Source of the DNA: Betaproteobacteria bacterium
GTDB lineage: Bacteria; Pseudomonadota; Gammaproteobacteria; Burkholderiales; SG8-39
Assembly: GCA_012274205.1 (NCBI GenBank)
Contig: JAAOZY010000400.1
Span: 1-6,504 of the forward strand
Direction of reading: 5' to 3'
Length of the DNA: 6,504 nucleotides
The position numbers and the translations under genes were made by a program. Positions within the stretch are counted from its first letter, which is position 1. Each line of letters begins with the position of its first letter. This document shows, piece by piece, positions 1 to 6,243 of this stretch. The notes under the pieces were generated by a model, which did not search any database, was not told where the DNA came from, and was given only the letters and a program-made list of their open reading frames with translations.

Positions 1-1
1 A

Positions 2-193
2 ATCTACGCCGAAACCATTCCGTTCGACGAAACCCGCGACTACGTAAAAAAGGTGATGATCAACACCATGTATTACGCAGCCATGCTCGGGAGCCCGATG
101 CGCTCCCTCAAAGCCCGCCTCGGCGTCATCGCGCCGCGCGGCGGCGGCGATCGCGAAATGACGCAAACAGAGACCGAACAGGGAGAACCGTAA
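2..193 (+). CDS. slt: Soluble lytic murein transglycosylase, C-terminal fragment
   Basis: Only the last 63 codons are in the window; the gene begins to the left of it. Soluble lytic transglycosylases cleave the glycan strands of peptidoglycan between MurNAc and GlcNAc in the periplasm, leaving 1,6-anhydromuramyl ends. The visible part contains ETIPFDETRDYVKKV followed by a YYA motif. This is the conserved segment at the end of the Slt catalytic domain, just after the active-site region, which is not included. The remaining tail is hydrophilic and charged, ending in TETEQGEP. Its TAA stop shares one base with the ATG of the next gene (TAATG), so the two are probably cotranscribed and translationally coupled. 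Family assignment is good; the exact subtype (Slt70 versus a shorter Slt) cannot be judged from this fragment. Confidence 0.82.
   Translation: MYAETIPFDETRDYVKKVMINTMYYAAMLGSPMRSLKARLGVIAPRGGGDREMTQTETEQGEP
181..187 (+). promoter_or_regulatory. Shine-Dalgarno for the NDUFA9-like gene
   Basis: GGGAGAA lies inside the last codons of the transglycosylase gene, 5 bases before the ATG at 193. It supports that start and the coupled arrangement with the upstream stop codon. Confidence 0.55.
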
Positions 194-1161
194 TGAAATT
201 CGAGCGTATCGCCGTACTCGGCGGCAGCGGTTTCATCGGCCGCCATGTGGTGCGCATGCTGGCCGAGCAGGGCAAGCGCGTGGTGGTGAGCACGCGCCGG
301 CGCGAGCGCGCCAAGCACTTGTTCATGCTGCCGACGGTGGAGGTGGTGCAGGCGGACGTGTCCGAAGCATCGCAGCTGGCCGCGGTGCTGCGCGGTTGCG
401 ACGCCGTGATCAATCTCGTCGGCGTGCTGCAGAGCCGCCCGGGCGAGCCCTACGGCATCGACTTTCGCCGCGCGCATGCCGAGCTGCCGCGCATCCTGGT
501 GACCGCCTGCGAGCAGCTGCACATTCCGCGCCTGCTGCACATGAGCGCGCTCAACGCCTCGAGCAAAGGGCCGAGCGCCTACCTGCGCTCCAAGGGCGAC
601 GGCGAGAACTGGATGTTCGCCGAAGGCAAACGGCTCGCGATCACGGTGTTCAGGCCTTCGGTGGTATTCGGCCCCGAGGACAGCTTCATCAACCTGTTCG
701 CGCAGCTGCAGCGTTTTCTGCCCGTGGTATTTCTCGCCTGCCCCGAGGCGAAATTCCAGCCGGTGTATGTCGAGGACGTGGCGCGCGCCTTCGTGCATGC
801 GCTCGCCGAGCGCGACAGTTTCGGCAGGACCTACGATCTGTGCGGTCCCAGGGTCTACAGCCTGCGCGAACTGGTCGCGTTCGCCGGCCGCGCGAGCGGC
901 CACGCGCGGCCCATCATCGGCCTCAGCCCCAAATACTCGATGCTGCAGGCGTGGATGATGGAATGGTTGCCGGGCAAGCTCATGAGCCGCGACAACGTGC
1001 TGTCGATGTCGCAGGACAGTGTGAGCGCGGCGCCGTTTCCGTTCGGCATCCAGCCGGCGGCGCTGGAGGCGGTCGCACCCCCCTACCTGCAGGCCAGAAA
1101 CGGCCGCGCGCGCTTCAACCTGCTGCGCGGCCATGCCGGCAGAAAGACGCACCCAGCGTGA
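193..1161 (+). CDS. NDUFA9-type NAD(P)-binding atypical SDR / epimerase family protein
   Basis: This 322-residue protein belongs to the NAD(P)-binding Rossmann-fold epimerase/dehydratase superfamily. It is closest to proteins usually labelled complex I NDUFA9 subunit family. The glycine-rich dinucleotide motif GGSGFIG is at residues 10-16, after strand IAVL. An Asp after the second half-fold strand (QAD, residue 55), the INLVG segment near 73-77 and S118 with Y130-x3-K134 match SDR cofactor and catalytic positions. RPSVVFGPED (154-163) and a VYVEDVARAF segment (191-200) are typical of the extended and atypical SDR group. In mitochondria and some alphaproteobacteria the NDUFA9 relative is a structural accessory subunit of complex I binding NADPH. 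Here there are no nuo genes nearby, so the role is unknown and the substrate cannot be named. The start is fixed by a Shine-Dalgarno sequence and the TAATG junction; the end overlaps the next start by four bases. Confidence 0.87.
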   Translation: MKFERIAVLGGSGFIGRHVVRMLAEQGKRVVVSTRRRERAKHLFMLPTVEVVQADVSEASQLAAVLRGCDAVINLVGVLQSRPGEPYGIDFRRAHAELPRILVTACEQLHIPRLLHMSALNASSKGPSAYLRSKGDGENWMFAEGKRLAITVFRPSVVFGPEDSFINLFAQLQRFLPVVFLACPEAKFQPVYVEDVARAFVHALAERDSFGRTYDLCGPRVYSLRELVAFAGRASGHARPIIGLSPKYSMLQAWMMEWLPGKLMSRDNVLSMSQDSVSAAPFPFGIQPAALEAVAPPYLQARNGRARFNLLRGHAGRKTHPA

Positions 1162-1817
1162 AGCCGCTCAAGCTCGCGATCGCCGACAAGAACTACTCCT
1201 CCTGGTCGATGCGGCCCTGGGTGCTGCTTGCGCAGGCCGGCATTGCGTTCGAGGAAATCCAGCTGAAGTTCACCGACGAGGGCCGGGTTCCCGGGGCGGA
1301 GGCCTGGTCGCCCACGCGCCAGGTGCCGGTCTTGCTCATCGGGGACGAAGCAGTGTGGGATTCGCTCGCCATCGGCGAAGCGCTGGCCGAAATGTATCCG
1401 CACAAGCAGCTGTGGCCGGCCGATGCGCGCGCGCGCCAGGTCGCGCGCTCAATCTGCGCCGAGATGCACGCGGGTTTTCGCGCCCTGCGCGTGGCGATGC
1501 CGATGAACATCCGCGCTTCGCTGACGGGCAAGGGCATGAGCGCGACGGTGCAGGAGGACATCGATCGCATCGTCGAAATCTGGGAATCCTGCCGCGCGCG
1601 CTACGGCGCGGGCGGCGAGCTGTTGTTCGGGCAGTTCAGCATCGCCGACGCGTTCTACGCGCCGGTGGCCACGCGCTTTCTCACCTACGGCGTCAAGCTG
1701 CCGCCCGCGGCGCAGCGCTACGCCGATGCGCTGCTGGCGCTGCCGGCGGTGCGCGACTGGATGGCGCAGGCGCGGCGCGAGACCGAATTCGTGCGCGCCG
1801 ACGAGCCCTACGCCTGA
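1158..1817 (+). CDS. Glutathione S-transferase family protein
   Basis: This cytosolic protein of 219 residues has the normal length for a two-domain glutathione transferase. The N-terminal thioredoxin-like domain opens with KNYSSWSMRPW (11-21). The serines there are candidates for activating the glutathione thiol, as in zeta- and theta-like enzymes. The cis-proline motif VPVL is at 56-59, and WDSLAI (67-72) supplies the Asp-Ser that normally contacts the gamma-glutamyl group of glutathione. The helical C-terminal domain carries FSIADAF (160-166), the N-capping box conserved across the superfamily. The start is a GTG in the GTGA overlap with the upstream stop. An open frame runs further upstream, but it is antiphase to the preceding gene and has no GST homology. 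The substrate is unknown. Members linked to cca in this way are common in betaproteobacteria by my recollection, but no functional tie is established. Confidence 0.88.
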   Translation: MKPLKLAIADKNYSSWSMRPWVLLAQAGIAFEEIQLKFTDEGRVPGAEAWSPTRQVPVLLIGDEAVWDSLAIGEALAEMYPHKQLWPADARARQVARSICAEMHAGFRALRVAMPMNIRASLTGKGMSATVQEDIDRIVEIWESCRARYGAGGELLFGQFSIADAFYAPVATRFLTYGVKLPPAAQRYADALLALPAVRDWMAQARRETEFVRADEPYA

Positions 1818-1845
1818 AGCGGGCCTGGCGCCGCAGCGCTTCGCG

Positions 1846-2979
1846 ATGAAGATCTACGCAGTCGGCGGCGCGGTGCGCGACGAGCTTCTCGGCCTGCCGG
1901 TGAAGGACCGCGACTACGTCGTGGTCGGCGCCACGCCCGAAGACATGATCCGCCTCGGCTACCGGCCGGTGGGCAAGGATTTCCCGGTGTTCCTGCACCC
2001 GAAGACGCACGAGGAATACGCGCTCGCGCGCACCGAGCGCAAGACCGCGCGCGGCTACAAGGGCTTCGCCGTCTACGCCGCACCCGACGTGACGCTGGAG
2101 CAGGACCTGTCGCGGCGCGACCTCACCATCAACGCGATCGCGCGCGATGAGCGCGGCCGCATCATCGATCCCTGCGGCGGCGCGGCCGACCTCGAGCGCG
2201 GCGTGCTGCGCCACGTGAGCGCGGCCTTTGCCGAGGACCCGGTGCGCATCCTGCGCGTCGCGCGCTTTGCCGCGCGCTTCGGCTTCAAGGTGGCGCCGGC
2301 CACGCGGCGCCTGATGCGCGCGATGGTCGATGCGGGCGAAGCCGACGCGCTCGTCGCCGAACGCGTGTGGCAGGAACTCGCCACCGGCCTGATGGAGCGG
2401 GCGCCGTCGAAAATGTTCGCGCTGCTGCGCAGTTGCGGCGCGCTGGCGCGCGTGCTGCCGGAGTTGGCGCAGGCCTGGACCGGACGCGCGCAGTACGCGC
2501 GCTCGCGCCGCGCGCTCGACTACGCCGCGGCGCAGGGCCACGCGCTCGAGGTGCGCTATGCCGCGCTCGGCTGTGCGCTCGCCGCTCTGGCGGCGCCCGA
2601 GCGCGAACTGCGCCACCTGAGCGCGCGCCTGCGCGCCCCCGCGGATGCGCGCGAGCTTGCCCTGCTGGCGTTGCGCCACCGCGACGAGATAGCTCGCGGC
2701 GCCAGGCTCGGCGCCGAAGCGGCCGTCTCCCTGCTGCAGGCCTGCGACGCCTGGCGCCGCCCGGCGCGCTTCGAGCAGCTGCTGCTGGCGGCCGAAAGCT
2801 GCAGCGCGGGCGGCGCCCGCAGCCGCGCTGCAGCTGCGCGCCTGCTTGATGCGCTGCGCGCCGCGCGCGCGCTCGACGCGGGCGCCATTGCCAGGGGCGA
2901 ATCCGAGCCGCACCGGATCGCCGCGCGCCTGCGCAGCGCCCGCGTGGCCGCGGTGAAATCGGCGCTCGCCGCGCGCTGA
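1846..2979 (+). CDS. cca: CCA tRNA nucleotidyltransferase with degenerate HD region
   Basis: The enzyme adds or repairs the 3'-terminal CCA of tRNAs using CTP and ATP. The class II nucleotidyltransferase core is intact: GGAVRD (7-12), the metal-binding pair D21 and D23 in DRD, the FPVFLHPKTHEEYALAR stretch (46-62), RRDLTINAIA (90-99), EDPVRILRVARFAARF (130-145) and ERVWQEL (172-178). I chose the ATG giving MKIYAVGG, which matches the E. coli N terminus residue for residue; the open frame upstream overlaps the transferase gene and has no homology. The length is 377 residues, against about 412 for E. coli Cca. The shortfall lies in the C-terminal HD domain: where E. coli has CHDLGKG this protein has GCALAAL (242-248), and the segments carrying the other histidines are absent. 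The downstream CDAWRRPARFEQLLLAAE region (300-317) still aligns. CCA addition should work; the phosphohydrolase activities should not. No convincing ribosome binding site is visible in the 28-base gap. Confidence 0.95.
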   Translation: MKIYAVGGAVRDELLGLPVKDRDYVVVGATPEDMIRLGYRPVGKDFPVFLHPKTHEEYALARTERKTARGYKGFAVYAAPDVTLEQDLSRRDLTINAIARDERGRIIDPCGGAADLERGVLRHVSAAFAEDPVRILRVARFAARFGFKVAPATRRLMRAMVDAGEADALVAERVWQELATGLMERAPSKMFALLRSCGALARVLPELAQAWTGRAQYARSRRALDYAAAQGHALEVRYAALGCALAALAAPERELRHLSARLRAPADARELALLALRHRDEIARGARLGAEAAVSLLQACDAWRRPARFEQLLLAAESCSAGGARSRAAAARLLDALRAARALDAGAIARGESEPHRIAARLRSARVAAVKSALAAR

Positions 2980-2990
2980 TTCGCGCCGGC

Positions 2991-2996
2991 GGGTGA
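2991..2996 (+). promoter_or_regulatory. Shine-Dalgarno for the C13 peptidase gene
   Basis: GGGTGA lies in the 24-base gap after cca, seven bases before the ATG at 3004. It is the only plausible ribosome binding site there and supports this start. Confidence 0.45.
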
Positions 2997-3003
2997 CGCG
3001 AGC

Positions 3004-4374
3004 ATGAACTCCGCCGCTGCACTGCTGCTGCAGGGGCTCGCGCGCAACCTGGCTGCCGGCCTGCGCCTCGCTTTCTTCCTGCCGCTCAGCCGCTACAGCT
3101 TTCGCGTCTCGCCCGGCGATTTCGTGCTGCTGTGCGCGTTCAACCTGCTCGCCTGGCTGGGCGCAGGCATGCTGCGCGCGGGCTTTCCCGGCCACGTCGA
3201 TTTCGGCGCGCTGCCGGTGGCGCTCGCGGAAATCCCGCTGCTGCTGCTCGCGGGCACCATCGTCGGGTATTGGTATGGCAGGCGCGAACTGGGGCTGGCG
3301 CTCGCGCTGCTGCTGATCGCGCCGGCGGCGCTGTTCGAGTTCGTCTCTGCGTTGATCGTATTGGCACTGCCCTACGCGAGCGAGGATGCACAGCCCGCGG
3401 TGCAGGTGACTGCATATTCCGTCTACCTGACGTGGTCGCTGGCGGTGTCGCTGCGCGCGCTGTGGGTCGTCGCCGGCTGGAGGGCGCGGCCGTTCGTGTG
3501 GAGCGGCACGCTGCTGTCGGCGTTGCTGCTGCTGCCCTTGTATTTCATGCCGCGCAGCGAGCTGTGGCTGCCAGGCGGGGACGAAAACACGGATCAGCCA
3601 TCGATCGCGCAGGAGGCGCTGTTTCACGCCCAGGACGGCATGCTCGACGCGCATCTGGCGGCGCTGCAGCCGCAGCGCCCGGGCGTCGCCGACCTGTATT
3701 TCCTCGGCTTCGCGCCCGAAGGCACGGAGGACGTGTTCGGCAAGGAACTGAATACCGTGTCGCGCCTGATGCGCGAGCGCTTCGACGCGGGCGGGCGCAC
3801 GCTGCTGCTCAGCAACGATCCGGCCACGCTGGGCGGGCTGCCGGTCGCGAGCGCGACCAATCTGGGCATCGCGCTCGGGCAGATCGGCAAGATCATGGAC
3901 ACGGATGAGGACGTGCTGTTCCTGTACATCAGCACCCACGGCTCCCAGGGGGGCGAACTCGCGGTCGAGCTGCCGCCGCTCGATTTGTACCAGATCAGGC
4001 CGGCGGCGCTGGCGCGCATGCTGCAAGCGAGCGGCATCAAGTGGAAGGTGCTGGTGATCTCGGCCTGCTATTCGGGCGGCTTCATCGAGCCGCTCAAGGA
4101 CGACACTACGCTGATCATCACCGCCACCGACGCGGACCACCAGTCCTTCGGCTGCGGCAACGGGCGCAACCTGACCTGGTTCGGCAAGGCCTATTTCGAC
4201 GATGCCCTGCGGCGCACGCGCTCCTTCACCGCGGCGTTCGAGCTTGCCCGCAATGAGGTGGCCGAGCGCGAGCGCAAACGCGGCTACACCCCGTCCAACC
4301 CGCAGATGTTCGTCGGCGCGGCAATGCGCGGGAAATTGCGGGGCCTGGAATCGCGGCTGACGGCGGCGCAATAA
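3004..4374 (+). CDS. Membrane-anchored C13 (legumain-type) family peptidase
   Basis: The 456-residue protein has two parts. Residues 1-183 are hydrophobic, with five likely transmembrane segments near 39-59, 70-90, 96-122, 137-157 and 165-183. The intervening YGRRE and GWRAR loops are positive and the PYASEDAQ loop is acidic. By the positive-inside rule the N terminus is cytoplasmic and the C-terminal domain is periplasmic. Residues about 228-445 form a caspase-like fold of the Peptidase_C13 family. The strand FLYIS is followed by THG (catalytic His312), and VLVISACYSGGF gives the nucleophile Cys355. A downstream TATDADHQSFGCGNG segment (373-387) is also typical of bacterial members. Eukaryotic relatives are legumain and the GPI transamidase subunit GPI8, which cleave after Asn or at GPI sites; the bacterial substrate is unknown. 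It is the last gene of the rightward set and may be cotranscribed with cca. Confidence 0.85.
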   Translation: MNSAAALLLQGLARNLAAGLRLAFFLPLSRYSFRVSPGDFVLLCAFNLLAWLGAGMLRAGFPGHVDFGALPVALAEIPLLLLAGTIVGYWYGRRELGLALALLLIAPAALFEFVSALIVLALPYASEDAQPAVQVTAYSVYLTWSLAVSLRALWVVAGWRARPFVWSGTLLSALLLLPLYFMPRSELWLPGGDENTDQPSIAQEALFHAQDGMLDAHLAALQPQRPGVADLYFLGFAPEGTEDVFGKELNTVSRLMRERFDAGGRTLLLSNDPATLGGLPVASATNLGIALGQIGKIMDTDEDVLFLYISTHGSQGGELAVELPPLDLYQIRPAALARMLQASGIKWKVLVISACYSGGFIEPLKDDTTLIITATDADHQSFGCGNGRNLTWFGKAYFDDALRRTRSFTAAFELARNEVAERERKRGYTPSNPQMFVGAAMRGKLRGLESRLTAAQ

Positions 4375-4381
4375 GCGTCGG

Positions 4382-4410
4382 GCCGCGCATGCGCGCAGTT
4401 CGCGCGCGGC
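4382..4410. terminator. GC-rich hairpin between convergent genes
   Basis: GCCGCGC at 4382-4388 is perfectly complementary to GCGCGGC at 4404-4410. The short loop region has an alternative inner pairing (GCGCG with CGCGC around 4391-4405). It sits in the 43-base gap between two converging stop codons, where a bidirectional terminator would be expected. No T-run follows on either strand, so it is not a canonical intrinsic terminator, and GC-rich sequence forms such stems by chance. Confidence 0.3.
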
Positions 4411-4417
4411 GCCGCAG

Positions 4418-5206
4418 CTAGTTCGAAAGCCAGCTGACGACCACCCGATTGAATTGCCCGGGCTGCGCCGACATCACCCAGTGGCCGGTGTCGAACTTCA
4501 CCACCTGGTTGGCTTTGCGCGCGAGCAATTCGTCGATCCAGGCTTTGGCGTGAAACATGAACGGTTTGCGCTTGCCGTAGATGAACAGCATCGGGCAGGC
4601 GGGGGTGAAGCGCTGCAGCTGATGGCGATAGGAGCGGCGGCCGCCGAACCACATCAGGAAATACGGATAGTCCATGCACGAACTTATCCAGGCGCTGTCG
4701 GACGGGCAGCGCGCCCAGCGCGCCATCGCGCGCGTCATCCAGTCGCCGATGCGACCGCCGGCCATCCAGGCCAGCGCGAGCCAGAATTGATAGGCGAACA
4801 CCGCCGCCGCTTCCTTCGGCATCATGGACCGCCGCAGCGACTTCGGGTCGCCGATGTCGACGCCGATGATCTTCGCGACCAGCTGCGGTTTGCGCATGGC
4901 GAACTCGTAGCCGAATACGCAGCCCCAGTCGTGCAGCAGCAGGATGACCTTGCGCTCCGGGCAGAAGCGTTCGATCAGCCGCTCGAGGAAGCCGACCAGC
5001 TGATCCAGTGTGTAAGCCTTACGCGCCTTGGCCGCGTCGAAACCGGGCAGGGTGAAGCGAACGCAGCGGTAACGGCCCTTGAGCGCCGCCACCTGGGCGT
5101 CCCACAGCCGGTAGGTGTCGGGCCAGCCGTGGACCATGAGGATGGTTTCGGCGCCCTCGCCCTCGAGGTGGACGTCGACCCCTTCGACCGAAACGACCTC
5201 GCTCAT
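4418..5206 (-). CDS. Alpha/beta hydrolase with aspartate nucleophile (epoxide hydrolase / dehalogenase-like)
   Basis: This 262-residue single-domain alpha/beta-fold hydrolase has no signal peptide. HGWP (26-29) is the oxyanion-hole motif. The nucleophile elbow is HDWG with Asp93, as in epoxide hydrolases and haloalkane dehalogenases rather than serine esterases. His242 in DTGHW is the catalytic base. A cap region lies around 125-200, with YFLMWFGGRRSYRHQL near 182-197. The usual acid after strand 7 is not evident: the segment reads YGKRKPF where family members often have G-x-x-D. Asp117 or Asp120 after strand 6 (GVDIGDP) could replace it, as Glu does in LinB-type dehalogenases; this is inference. 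It is the last gene of a leftward set, has no clear Shine-Dalgarno sequence of its own, and its ATGA start overlaps the stop of a 13-codon mini-ORF. The substrate is unknown. Confidence 0.85.
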   Translation of the reverse strand: MSEVVSVEGVDVHLEGEGAETILMVHGWPDTYRLWDAQVAALKGRYRCVRFTLPGFDAAKARKAYTLDQLVGFLERLIERFCPERKVILLLHDWGCVFGYEFAMRKPQLVAKIIGVDIGDPKSLRRSMMPKEAAAVFAYQFWLALAWMAGGRIGDWMTRAMARWARCPSDSAWISSCMDYPYFLMWFGGRRSYRHQLQRFTPACPMLFIYGKRKPFMFHAKAWIDELLARKANQVVKFDTGHWVMSAQPGQFNRVVVSWLSN

Positions 5207-5244
5207 GGCACGGAAGTCAAAGTGCGGCCGCCGGTCGCAGGCAT
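5203..5244 (-). CDS. Candidate 13-residue coupling/leader mini-ORF upstream of the hydrolase
   Basis: This frame encodes MPATGGRTLTSVP. Its ATG lies two bases after the DUF1272 stop codon and nine bases after a strong GGAGGA. Its TGA overlaps the hydrolase start in an ATGA arrangement. The hydrolase gene has no visible ribosome binding site of its own, so ribosomes that finish this mini-ORF could reinitiate on it. The peptide has no runs of one amino acid that would suggest attenuation. It is too short for homology, and an accidental frame remains possible. Confidence 0.35.
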   Translation of the reverse strand: MPATGGRTLTSVP

Positions 5245-5246
5245 CG

Positions 5247-5555
5247 CTATCGCTCCTCCGGAGGTAACGTTCTTATCTCAGCCGAGAAGAGCGCATGCGC
5301 TGCCGCATCGACGGGCCGGTGCCTGATTTTGGTGCTGGCCGGGTCCTTGCCGAGGAAGTTGTCGCCTTTCCAGTTGTGCGCCGGCCTGATCGGCCGCGGA
5401 GCAAAGCCGCCGCCGCAGTTCGGGCAGACGTTGCCCAGAACCTGGTCGACACAATTGGCGCAAAACGTGCACTCGTAGCTGCAGATGCGCGCCTCGAGCG
5501 AGTCGGCCGGCAGCGCCTTGTTGCAATGCTCACACACGGGTCTGAGTTCAAGCAT
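5247..5555 (-). CDS. DUF1272 family cysteine-rich zinc-binding protein
   Basis: This is a small protein of 102 residues with no known function. Its N-terminal half is the DUF1272 domain, beginning MLELRPVCEHC. It carries eight cysteines in CxxC-like pairs: C8/C11, C25/C29, C32/C35 and C44/C47 (CPNCGGG). This spacing suggests two structural zinc sites of treble-clef or zinc-ribbon type. The RPIRPAHNW segment after the last pair is also typical of the family. A polar tail (about 62-102) lies beyond the minimal domain. The frame stays open upstream to 5846 but runs through the neighbouring VOC gene; the ATG at 5555 has AAGGA and GAGG upstream and starts at the conserved MLELRP. It lies 35 bases after the VOC stop and is followed immediately by the mini-ORF leading to the hydrolase, so all three are probably one transcript. 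Confidence 0.85.
   Translation of the reverse strand: MLELRPVCEHCNKALPADSLEARICSYECTFCANCVDQVLGNVCPNCGGGFAPRPIRPAHNWKGDNFLGKDPASTKIRHRPVDAAAHALFSAEIRTLPPEER
5254..5259 (-). promoter_or_regulatory. Strong Shine-Dalgarno GGAGGA inside the end of the DUF1272 gene
   Basis: On the minus strand GGAGGA falls in the Glu-Glu codons just before the DUF1272 stop, nine bases upstream of the mini-ORF ATG at 5244. It is also half of a perfect 10-base palindrome, CCTCCGGAGG (5255-5264). It is too far from the hydrolase ATG (47 bases) to serve that start directly. Confidence 0.45.
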
Positions 5556-5590
5556 ACCTGCCTCGTCCTTGTGACAGCCGACACCAGCCC

Positions 5591-6013
5591 TCAATCCGGT
5601 GCAAGCCACTGTGGGTTCCACACCACCTCCCATAGATGTCCATCCGGATCCTGAAAATACCCAGCGTATCCGCCCCAAAAGGTGTCGCGAGCCGGCTTTA
5701 CGATAATCGCTCCCGCCTTCGCTGCCTGCTCCATTACGGCATCGACTTCGAGTTTCGACGCAACGTTGTGTCCAATGCTGAACCCGGTTGCGCTTCGGCC
5801 GCCGGGTTGCAGCCCGGCATCGTGAGCGAGACTCGATCGCGGCCAAAGCGCGAGTTTCAAACCGGTTTGAAGATCGAAGAACGCTACCGCCCCGTACTCG
5901 AATTGCGTGCCGACAATACCATCGGTCTTGAATCCAAGCCCGTCACGGTAGAACCGGACCGCCTGTTCGAGGTCGTCGACGCCGAGAGTAATGAGCGTTA
6001 TGCGGGGCTTCAT
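5591..6013 (-). CDS. VOC family protein (glyoxalase/bleomycin-resistance fold)
   Basis: The 140-residue protein has the normal length for a single vicinal-oxygen-chelate subunit made of two beta-alpha-beta-beta-beta modules. The first module has ITLITLGVDDLEQAVRFYRD (5-24) followed by LGF. The middle shows GAVAFFDLQTGLKLALWPR (41-59). The second module ends with YFQDPDGHLWEVVWNP (119-134), the classic VOC signature with metal-ligand Glu129; His82 in SIGHNV is another possible ligand. The usual first-strand His is not present, so metal binding may be incomplete. VOC proteins include glyoxalase I, ring-cleavage dioxygenases, FosA-type and bleomycin-binding proteins; none of these can be picked here. 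It is the first gene of the leftward set and is less GC-rich than the rightward operon. The ATG at 6013 matches the usual MKPRITLITLGV start, although no good ribosome binding site precedes it. Confidence 0.88.
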   Translation of the reverse strand: MKPRITLITLGVDDLEQAVRFYRDGLGFKTDGIVGTQFEYGAVAFFDLQTGLKLALWPRSSLAHDAGLQPGGRSATGFSIGHNVASKLEVDAVMEQAAKAGAIIVKPARDTFWGGYAGYFQDPDGHLWEVVWNPQWLAPD

Positions 6014-6228
6014 GGCCGACGAATGCTCAGCGAGGCAAGGCGTGAACGACAGGAGAGCCAGCGATCACAGCACACTGGACCCAGGCATTTGAACGTATTG
6101 AAGTCATGGACTGCCGAATACCCGGAATTTCCCTCCGGTCGCGGCATGACTTTCGGGATCGGGAATACTGCCAAGTGAGCGCCGTAAAGACCGGACGGGT
6201 AGCGTCACGACACTTCGTGCACGTGAAC

Positions 6229-6235
6229 GGAGGAG
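6229..6235 (+). promoter_or_regulatory. Strong Shine-Dalgarno GGAGGAG
   Basis: GGAGGAG lies eight bases upstream of the ATG at 6244, close to ideal spacing. It is the main reason for considering the small ORF that follows. Confidence 0.4.
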
Positions 6236-6243
6236 ATTCAGAA

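Noticed and set aside
73..1152. A 359-codon minus-strand frame opposite the NDUFA9-like gene.
   Set aside because: Same cause: the sense strand encodes a complete Rossmann-fold protein, and the antisense product resembles no family.
396..1157. Upstream extension of the transferase reading frame.
   Set aside because: It would overlap almost all of the NDUFA9-like gene out of frame. GST similarity begins only after the GTG at 1158.
1726..1845. Upstream extension of the cca frame by 40 codons.
   Set aside because: The extension overlaps the transferase gene and is Arg/Cys-rich; the MKIYAVGGAVRD start matches the family N terminus exactly.
1693..4371. An 892-codon open frame on the minus strand across the transferase, cca and C13 genes.
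   Set aside because: It is the antisense of three genes with clear motifs. The product is a low-complexity mix of Arg, Gln, Ala and Gly, as expected from stop-poor frames in very GC-rich DNA.
5255..5264. Palindrome CCTCCGGAGG as an operator site.
   Set aside because: It lies inside codons for Pro-Pro-Glu-Glu at the end of the DUF1272 gene, and one half is explained by the Shine-Dalgarno sequence. A 10-base palindrome alone is weak evidence.
4454..5326. A 290-codon plus-strand frame opposite the hydrolase.
   Set aside because: The opposite strand has the HGWP, HDWG and GHW motifs in the right order, and the plus frame has no recognisable domain.
5556..5846. Upstream extension of the DUF1272 frame as an N-terminal domain.
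   Set aside because: It overlaps the VOC coding sequence on the same strand in another frame and has no domain character; DUF1272 proteins begin at MLELRP.
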